This document shows positions 55,459 to 61,417 of a DNA stretch of 64,000 bases, piece after piece. The position numbers and the translations under genes were made by a program. How positions within the stretch are numbered: the stretch's first letter is position 1; every line of letters begins with the position of its first letter. The stretch is from Streptomyces sp. SDr-06 (lineage in GTDB: Bacteria > Actinomycetota > Actinomycetes > Streptomycetales > Streptomycetaceae). Under the pieces are notes generated by a model that was given only the letters and a program-made list of their open reading frames with translations, made no database searches and was not told the origin of the DNA. The DNA lies in assembly GCF_003324565.1 (NCBI RefSeq), contig NZ_QOLA01000002.1:372001-436000 (forward strand). The letters are read 5' to 3'.

Positions 55459-56262
55459 ATGAGCCCGAACACCGTCACCGACCGCTACGAAGGTCGCCGC
55501 GCCCTGGTCACCGGCGGTGGCTCCGGCATCGGCCAGGCCACCGTGCTCCGCCTGCTCGCGGAGGGCGGCCATGTCGTCGCCGCCGATGTCAGCGAGGCCG
55601 GTCTCAAGGACACCGCCGACAAGGCGGGCGCCACTGCCGGCCGGCTCACCACCCTCGTCGTCGACATAGCCGACGAGGACTCGGTGCGCGCGGGCGTCGC
55701 CGCCGCCGTGGCCGCGCTCGGCGGTCTGGACGTGCTGGTCAACGCCGCCGGGATCCTGCGCTCCTCGCACACCCACGAGACGAGCCTGGCCGACTTCAAC
55801 AAGGTCGTCGCGGTCAATCTGACCGGCACGTTCCTGATGATCCGCGAAGCCGTCCCGGCGCTCCTGAAGGGCAACGGCGCGGCCGTCGTCAACTTCAGCT
55901 CGACCTCGGCGATGTTCGCCCACCCCTACATGGCGGCGTACGCGGCCAGCAAGGGCGGCATCCAGTCGATGACGCACGCGCTCGCCGCCGAATACGCCAA
56001 GCAGGGCATCCGCTTCACCGCCGTGCAGCCCGGGTCGATCTCGTCCGGCATGACCGACGGCACCGGCGCCTCCCGGTCGAGCGTGGGCCCGGGCCTGCCC
56101 GCCGACGCCGACATGTCGCTCTTCGCGAAGCTCGCCCCGGCCATCGGCCAGGGCTTCGCGGGCCCCGAGACGGTGGCGTCGGTGGTCGCGATGCTGGCGA
56201 GCGACGACGGCCGCTTCATCACCGGGACCGAGGTCCGCGTCGACGGCGGCACGCACTTCTGA
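55459..56262 (+). CDS. SDR-family oxidoreductase
   Basis: 267 residues from ATG 55459. Classical SDR: cofactor motif TGGGSGIG, NAAG, active-site YMAAYAASK (Tyr and Lys), and C-terminal GTEVRVDGG. NAD(P)-dependent, substrate unknown. Divergent from a TetR gene with a palindromic operator candidate, a common substrate-inducible arrangement. Confidence 0.93.
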   Translation: MSPNTVTDRYEGRRALVTGGGSGIGQATVLRLLAEGGHVVAADVSEAGLKDTADKAGATAGRLTTLVVDIADEDSVRAGVAAAVAALGGLDVLVNAAGILRSSHTHETSLADFNKVVAVNLTGTFLMIREAVPALLKGNGAAVVNFSSTSAMFAHPYMAAYAASKGGIQSMTHALAAEYAKQGIRFTAVQPGSISSGMTDGTGASRSSVGPGLPADADMSLFAKLAPAIGQGFAGPETVASVVAMLASDDGRFITGTEVRVDGGTHF

Positions 56263-56280
56263 TCCGCCGCCCGGCCCCGC

Positions 56281-56802
56281 TCAGCCGGTGCCGAACCGCT
56301 CCCACAGACGGGGGAAGCGGTCGGCGAGGGCCGACGCGTCCTCGAAGTCCAGCGGGATTCCGGCCGGCTCCTCGGACTGGGCGGGGATGCCGAGGTCCGG
56401 CGCCACGACGCCGGTGAGCTGCTCGTACGCCTCGTCCGCCGCGTAGCCGAGCTCCTCGCCGTCGCCGTCGACCTCCTCGTCGAACTCGCCGAGGAGGTCG
56501 GCGAGCGCGTCGGGGTCGTGCAGCGCGCCCTCGAAGACCTCGCGGCCCTGGCCGATGAGCCAGCAGCGGAAGTAGTCGAAGGCGTCGTCGCTGGCCCCGT
56601 CGAGCAGCACGGCGGCCGCGCCCCACAGGTCCCAGCGGTAGGCGCGGTTGTAGCGCGCCTCGAAGTGCCGGGCGAAGTCGAGCACGGAGTCGGGGTCGTA
56701 CTGCAGCAGCCGCTCCACGAGCAGGTCGGCCTGTTCCTCGGGGTCGCCGTCGGCGGCCTCGCGGGTACGGTCGACGATCTCCCAGAACTCCGTCTCGTCC
56801 AT
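56281..56802 (-). CDS. DUF4240 protein
   Basis: 173 residues from ATG 56802 (MDETEFWEIVDRTREAA); acidic protein of the DUF4240 family, with the FARHFEARYNRAYRWDLWGA region. Often linked to toxin/immunity or DNA-related contexts in other bacteria, but no such context is here. Function unknown. Confidence 0.85.
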   Translation of the reverse strand: MDETEFWEIVDRTREAADGDPEEQADLLVERLLQYDPDSVLDFARHFEARYNRAYRWDLWGAAAVLLDGASDDAFDYFRCWLIGQGREVFEGALHDPDALADLLGEFDEEVDGDGEELGYAADEAYEQLTGVVAPDLGIPAQSEEPAGIPLDFEDASALADRFPRLWERFGTG

Positions 56803-56909
56803 CACGGAACCAGCATCGTGGGTGGGGGGTGGCCGCGCACGCGGAGCGGCGCTTTTCGTCCGGTTGCCGCTCCTGGCTCACCCCTGGCACACCTGTCGCC
56901 CCGCGTTCG

Positions 56910-57779
56910 CTACTCGTCGAGGGGCAGCGTGTTGGCGACCATCTCCCAGCGCGAGTCGAACCAGGCCTGCACCTGCTCGAACTCCGCGCGCTCCAGGGAC
57001 CGCGCCCCGTTGCCCTCAAGGGTGGCGGGGAACAGGGTGTCGCTGTGCAGTTCGACCACCTCTATCGACTCCGCGTCGACGAGGATGCGGGTCCTGCGCA
57101 GGAAGTAGTAGCCGGTCAGCATCTGGGTGCCGTTGATGAGGTAGCGCTTCTCGCCCGGCACCGTCGGCAGGCTCCGGATCTCCACGGACACCGTGCCGAC
57201 CGTGCCCTCCTCGGCCAGCTGGGTGAGCGAGTGGTGCAGCGCCTCCGCGTACATCCGGATGACCCGGCGCAACCGCCGCAGCGGGCGCGGGTCGAGGGGG
57301 TCGTCGAGGGCGCGGGGGTAGGGGTGGTCGGTGTCCAGATCGGGTACCAGCACCCGGACCCGGACCGACTCGGGGGCCGCCCGGTCGCCGAGCCGGATGA
57401 GTTCGGCCTGCTGCTGGACGGCGCGCGAGAGCTCCTCGGTGTGCAGCGACCAGACGTCGAGCGAGACATGGCGCGCCTCGAAGGCACGGGAGACGTAGTA
57501 GACCAATGGCCGTCCGATGGCTGCCTGGCGGGCCACCCGGGCACCCCGGCCGGACACCCCGTCCTCCAGGAGCTGCTCGGCGCGCAGCAGCTGGAGCGCC
57601 TTCTGTACGGTGCCGCGACCGCAGCGGAACCGGCGCATGAGCTGCTCCTGTTTGGGCAGCGCGTCGCCGGGCGCGGGGACACCGTTCTGGATGTCCTGGC
57701 GCAGTGCGTCGGCGACCGTCCGGTAGCGGGGGATCTCCCCGACGTCGTCCCGGTCGGTCCCGGTGGTGTGGGTCGTCAC
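56910..57779 (-). CDS. GntR-like regulator, paralogue 1
   Basis: 289 residues from GTG 57779. N-terminal winged helix (RTVADALRQDIQNGVPAPGD, QEQLMRRFRCGRGTVQKALQ) and a C-terminal domain of about 190 residues that is similar in layout to the regulator at 58319-59254 (segments ending in WFDS and the RYLINGTQMLTGYYFL / VYILNGREVLAGHY pair). Divergent from a small membrane protein gene, with palindromes in the intergenic region. Effector unknown. Confidence 0.85.
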   Translation of the reverse strand: MTTHTTGTDRDDVGEIPRYRTVADALRQDIQNGVPAPGDALPKQEQLMRRFRCGRGTVQKALQLLRAEQLLEDGVSGRGARVARQAAIGRPLVYYVSRAFEARHVSLDVWSLHTEELSRAVQQQAELIRLGDRAAPESVRVRVLVPDLDTDHPYPRALDDPLDPRPLRRLRRVIRMYAEALHHSLTQLAEEGTVGTVSVEIRSLPTVPGEKRYLINGTQMLTGYYFLRRTRILVDAESIEVVELHSDTLFPATLEGNGARSLERAEFEQVQAWFDSRWEMVANTLPLDE

Positions 57780-57830
57780 CCCGAGAGGTTACAACTCGCG
57801 GTCAGGACAGGACAGATGGCTGCGAGGACA

Positions 57831-57891
57831 GGTCAACTGGCCCAATTGACCGGTTGGTTGGACCAGATGGACGCCCAATGTTCCATTGGCA
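57831..57891. promoter_or_regulatory. Candidate GntR operators between paralogue 1 and the small membrane protein
   Basis: Two perfect inverted repeats: GGTCAA-n9-TTGACC (57831-57851) and CCAATG-TTC-CATTGG (57875-57889), the latter inside CCATTGGCA (57883-57891), i.e. TGCCAATGG on the other strand, which recurs upstream of GntR paralogue 2. The wider gap 57780-58038 holds no gene. Confidence 0.65.
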
Positions 57892-58038
57892 TAGTCGTGT
57901 TGCCCGATATGCAGTCGGCTGACCATAGATGGCAGCCATTCAGCACGGGTAGGAGGAGGGAACACAATCGCCGGCCAATGAGGGTACCGATCGTCAGTAC
58001 GTGCGGGCCGCGGCGGCGACAACCGGAGGAGGTGTTCC

Positions 58039-58269
58039 ATGGGACTGGAGACACGCGTGCAAATCGTCCTCGAACTGCTGTCGAACGCGGGTGTGGTGTC
58101 CCTGCTCGGCCCGTCGGGTCTGCTGGTGCTGGCTCTGGGTGTACTGCTCACGAAGGGCGGCGACGGCGCGGTCCGCGGGGAGCCTGGGCCGGTACCGGCC
58201 GGGCCGCGCACCAACCTGGTGTGCGTGGCGGCCGTGCTCCTGGTGCTTCTGCTCATCGCCGCGGTCTGA
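58039..58269 (+). CDS. Small two-segment membrane protein
   Basis: 76 residues from ATG 58039 with a strong GGAGGAGG ribosome site. Two hydrophobic segments (GLLVLALGVLLT and LVCVAAVLLVLLLIAAV) joined by a Gly/Pro-rich polar loop. No family recognised. Lies between two GntR paralogues and is divergent from the first, so it is probably their direct target. Confidence 0.8.
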   Translation: MGLETRVQIVLELLSNAGVVSLLGPSGLLVLALGVLLTKGGDGAVRGEPGPVPAGPRTNLVCVAAVLLVLLLIAAV

Positions 58270-58318
58270 ACGGGGCCGCTCGATCACCGCCCTCGGGCGG
58301 GCCCGCTCCCGATCCGGC

Positions 58319-59254
58319 TCAGCTCGGGTCCACGGGGCGGGCGTTGGGGTCCATGGGACGGGCGATGGTGTTCCACAGCGAGTCGAACCACTGCTGGGTC
58401 TGCTCGACATAGCTGCGGGTCACCTGGTCGTCGTCCACCACGGTGTGCCGGAAGAGCATGCCCTCCACGCCGAGCATGTCGTAGATCTCGATCGGGTTCC
58501 GGTCGAGGTCCACCGTGCGTTCGGTCACCTGGTAGTGGCCGGCCAGGACCTCCCGGCCGTTCAGGATGTACACCTTCTGCGTCGGGGTGATCGACACCTT
58601 GCGGGCCTCGACCGTCACGTCCTCCACCAGGTCGCGGACCTTGAGCATGCGCAGCGAGTGCCGCAGCGAGCCGTAGATGTGGTTGCTGGTGATGCGCAGC
58701 CGCTCGCGCGGCCGGCCGTTGTGCAGATCGCCGATCACCTGGGGCAGGGCGAGGGGCGCCTCGGCGTCGGGCAGCAGGATGCGCACGGCCACCCGGCGCG
58801 GACCGGCGCCCTCGGCCTGCACGGTGACCAGCGGGCCCGCCAGCGCGGCGGCCAGCGTCTCGCCATTGAGGCAGTACGCGTCGATGGTCACCTCCTCCTG
58901 GCGGAAGCACTGCGCCACCCGCTCGCCCAGGAAGACCCCCGCGGGGCGCGGGGCATGGCGGCGCGGCCCCGGCACCTCGCGGCCGTTGCTCGCGGGCGGC
59001 CGGGTGGCGGCCGGGCGGGCGACCGTCGGCGGGGTGCCCTGCTGGGCCCGCCTGATCAGGCCTTCCTTCTCCAGCAGCTCCACGGCGCCGCGGACCGCGC
59101 CGCGCGGCACCGCGAACCGCTCGCTGAGCTGGGCCTGGGTCGGGAGGTGTTCACCGACGCGCAGCTCCCCACCGGAGATGAGCGCGCGCAAGCCGTCCGC
59201 GACCACATCCCGCGGACGACGCTGTCCCTCGGTCGAAGCGCTGTTACCAGGCAC
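58319..59254 (-). CDS. GntR-like regulator, paralogue 2
   Basis: 311 residues from GTG 59254 (AGGA upstream). N-terminal winged helix (AQLSERFAVPRGAVRGAVEL region), then an additional segment not in paralogue 1, and the shared C-terminal domain (LNGREVLAGHYQV; TQQWFDSLW). Convergent with the small membrane protein gene. Upstream TGCCAATG motifs match the one near paralogue 1, suggesting cross-regulation. Effector unknown. Confidence 0.85.
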   Translation of the reverse strand: MPGNSASTEGQRRPRDVVADGLRALISGGELRVGEHLPTQAQLSERFAVPRGAVRGAVELLEKEGLIRRAQQGTPPTVARPAATRPPASNGREVPGPRRHAPRPAGVFLGERVAQCFRQEEVTIDAYCLNGETLAAALAGPLVTVQAEGAGPRRVAVRILLPDAEAPLALPQVIGDLHNGRPRERLRITSNHIYGSLRHSLRMLKVRDLVEDVTVEARKVSITPTQKVYILNGREVLAGHYQVTERTVDLDRNPIEIYDMLGVEGMLFRHTVVDDDQVTRSYVEQTQQWFDSLWNTIARPMDPNARPVDPS

Positions 59255-59275
59255 GTTTCGAATCCTACAACTTCC

Positions 59276-59325
59276 TGCCAATGACGGCGAGTTGTCCAAC
59301 CGAAACTGCCAGTATCTGCCAATGG
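59276..59325. promoter_or_regulatory. TGCCAATG repeats upstream of GntR paralogue 2
   Basis: TGCCAATG at 59276-59283 and TGCCAATGG at 59317-59325, with a related TGCCAGTA between. The same motif (reverse) is at 57883-57891. Shared motif near both paralogues suggests a common operator. Confidence 0.6.
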
Positions 59326-59332
59326 TGCCGAT

Positions 59333-60316
59333 CTATTCGTAGAGTTGGCGCAGGGCGCGCGCCGCGTCGGCGAACCGCTCGCGCAGCGCGGCGGGTTCCA
59401 GGACCTCCAACTCCGGCCCCAGAGTGAGTAGTTGGCCGTACGCGACGTCCTGCGACTCGACCGCCAGGGTGACCGTGACCCAGCCGTCCTCGTCCGGCTC
59501 CCCGGCCCGCTCCGCCAGGGCTTCGCGCACCGCGTCCCGGTCGCCGGTGGCGTACGGCAGCCGGGCGGCCCCGGCCGGTGAGACCCGTACGACCACCGTC
59601 TCGCGGAGCACCGAGCGGGCGAACTCCGCCGACCGCGCCGCCCAGAAGCCCGGCAGGTCGAAGTCCGCGTCCCGGACGAACCGGTCCTCGCCGACCGCGA
59701 CCGCGGTGAACCGGTCGAGCCGGTACACCCGGAAGCCGCCGTCCTCGTCCGCCGGGCGGGCGCACAGGTACCAGACGCCCGCCTTCAGGACCAGGCCGTA
59801 CGGTTCGAGCTCGCGCTCCACCTCGGAGCGGTCCGGGCGCCGGTAGCCGGCCCGGACCCGTCGGTCGTCCCACACCGCCTCCGCGACGGCGGGCAGCAGT
59901 TCGGGCGTCTCGGGCTCCTGCCACCAGCCGGGGGCGTCCAGGTGGAAGCGCTGGGCGGCGGCGGTGGGGGCGTCCTTGAGGGAGGGCAGCAGGGCCGCCG
60001 ACACCTTCAGGCGGGCCGCCGAGGCGGCGTCCTCAAGACCCATCTCCCGCAGCGCGCCCGGCACTCCGGACAGGAACAGGACCTCGGCCTCGGAGCGGGC
60101 GAGTCCGGTCAGCCGCGTCCGGTACCCGCCGACCAGGCGGTAGCCCCCGGCCCGGCCCCGGTCCGCGTACACCGGCACCCCCGCCTCGGCCAGCGCCTGC
60201 GCGTCCCGGGTCACGGTCCGCTCCGAGACCTCCAGCTCGCGGGCCAGTTCGGCGGCGGTCATGGCGGGGCGGGCCTGGAGCAGAAGCACCATCTTGATGA
60301 GCCGGGCAGCGCGCAT
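59333..60316 (-). CDS. WYL-domain regulator (DeoR-type HTH)
   Basis: 327 residues from ATG 60316. N-terminal HTH (TAAELARELEVSERTVTRDA), then a WYL-type ligand domain (LKAGVWYLCARPADEDGGFR with the VYRLDRF extension). WYL proteins bind nucleotides or single-stranded DNA ligands and control various genes. Next to the VOC gene on the same strand, separated by repeats; target unknown. Confidence 0.88.
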   Translation of the reverse strand: MRAARLIKMVLLLQARPAMTAAELARELEVSERTVTRDAQALAEAGVPVYADRGRAGGYRLVGGYRTRLTGLARSEAEVLFLSGVPGALREMGLEDAASAARLKVSAALLPSLKDAPTAAAQRFHLDAPGWWQEPETPELLPAVAEAVWDDRRVRAGYRRPDRSEVERELEPYGLVLKAGVWYLCARPADEDGGFRVYRLDRFTAVAVGEDRFVRDADFDLPGFWAARSAEFARSVLRETVVVRVSPAGAARLPYATGDRDAVREALAERAGEPDEDGWVTVTLAVESQDVAYGQLLTLGPELEVLEPAALRERFADAARALRQLYE

Positions 60317-60454
60317 GCGGTCATGATGCAGGGTGGGGGGCCTGGGTGGGGCCGGGTGTGCTTCGGGGTCGCTTTCGGGTGCGGATCGTGCGGGGTGCTC
60401 GCGCCGTTCCCCGCGCACCCGGGGTTCGTTTTCGGGTGCGGGCCGTCCGTGGCC

Positions 60455-60543
60455 GGTCGCGCAGTTCCCCGCGCCCCTGTAGGGCGCCCGGCGCTGACGG
60501 TCGAGCGCGGCCCCGCGCCCCCGTAGGGCGCCCGGCGTTGACG
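60455..60543. repeat. Repeats between the WYL and VOC genes
   Basis: 23 bp (60455-60477) identical to 51491-51513 in the repeat island, followed by two 31-bp direct copies, 60469-60499 and 60513-60543, differing at two positions, each containing a GCGCCC-n5-GGGCGC hairpin. The second copy ends at the VOC gene stop (60544). The 227-nt gap has no gene. Confidence 0.8.
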
Positions 60544-61317
60544 CTACGGGTGGGTCTCGGTCAGCGCGATGATCGAGAAGACCCCGCCCTGCGGGTCCCG
60601 CAGCAGGGCGAAGCGGCCGGGCGGGATGGTCGTGGGCGGCACGTGCACTTCGCCGCCCAGCTCCCGCGCCCTCGCCGCGGTCGCGTCGCAGTCCGCCACC
60701 TGGACGTACACCATCCAGTGCGGCGGCGCCTCCGGCGGGAAGTCCTCGTTCATGCGCATCATGCCGCCGAAGCTCTCGCCGTCGAGCCGCCACTCGGTGT
60801 ACTCGGAGCCGCCGTACGGCTCGGTGTCGCAGTCCCAGCCGAAGACCGCCCGGTAGAAGGTCCTGGCCCGGTCCGCGTCCCGGGTGAGCAGCTCGAACCA
60901 GCACATGCTGTTCGGCTGGTCCGCGACGCCGAAGCCCTGGTGCTCCTTCGGCTGCCAGACGCCGAAGACCGCGCCCTCGGGGTCGGCGAACACCGCGAGC
61001 CGGCCCGACGAGAAGACGTCCATGGGACCGGCGACGACCGAACCGCCGTTGCCGGTGACCGCGGCGGCCGTCGCGTCGGCGGACTCGACCTGGTAGTACG
61101 CCAGCCAGGCCACCGGCTGCCCCGGAGCCATGCAGGGGCCGTACCCGCCGACGTACCGGTCGCCGAGCAGGAACATCCCGTAGCCGCCCGCCTCCGCCAG
61201 CGGCACGTCCGCGCCCTGCCAGCCGAAGAGGCCTCCGTAGAAGCCCTTGGCGGCGGCGACGTCGGTCGTCGAGAGGTCGGCCCAGGTGGGCGCGGACGGG
61301 CGGTTGAAGATCCTCAT
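60544..61317 (-). CDS. Two-domain VOC (glyoxalase-like) protein
   Basis: 257 residues from ATG 61317 with GGGAGC upstream. Two VOC beta-alpha-beta-beta-beta units in tandem (TWADLSTTDVAAAKGFYGGLFG at the start; MCWFELLTRDADRARTFY in the second). Such proteins bind a metal and may act on or sequester small compounds; reaction unknown. Runs toward the WYL gene on the same strand. Confidence 0.88.
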   Translation of the reverse strand: MRIFNRPSAPTWADLSTTDVAAAKGFYGGLFGWQGADVPLAEAGGYGMFLLGDRYVGGYGPCMAPGQPVAWLAYYQVESADATAAAVTGNGGSVVAGPMDVFSSGRLAVFADPEGAVFGVWQPKEHQGFGVADQPNSMCWFELLTRDADRARTFYRAVFGWDCDTEPYGGSEYTEWRLDGESFGGMMRMNEDFPPEAPPHWMVYVQVADCDATAARARELGGEVHVPPTTIPPGRFALLRDPQGGVFSIIALTETHP

Positions 61318-61417
61318 GCGGTGCTCCCGGAGTCGTGGCGCCCCCGGCAGACCATTCACGCACGCGTGCCCCGCCCCGGCAATCGGGACGGGGCACGCGC
61401 GGGTGGCCGGTCGGGGC

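Noticed and set aside
56910..59254. Remnant of an integrative element (KorSA-like GntR regulators)
   Set aside because: GntR genes occur in AICEs, but no integrase, replication, transfer or tRNA attachment site is present.
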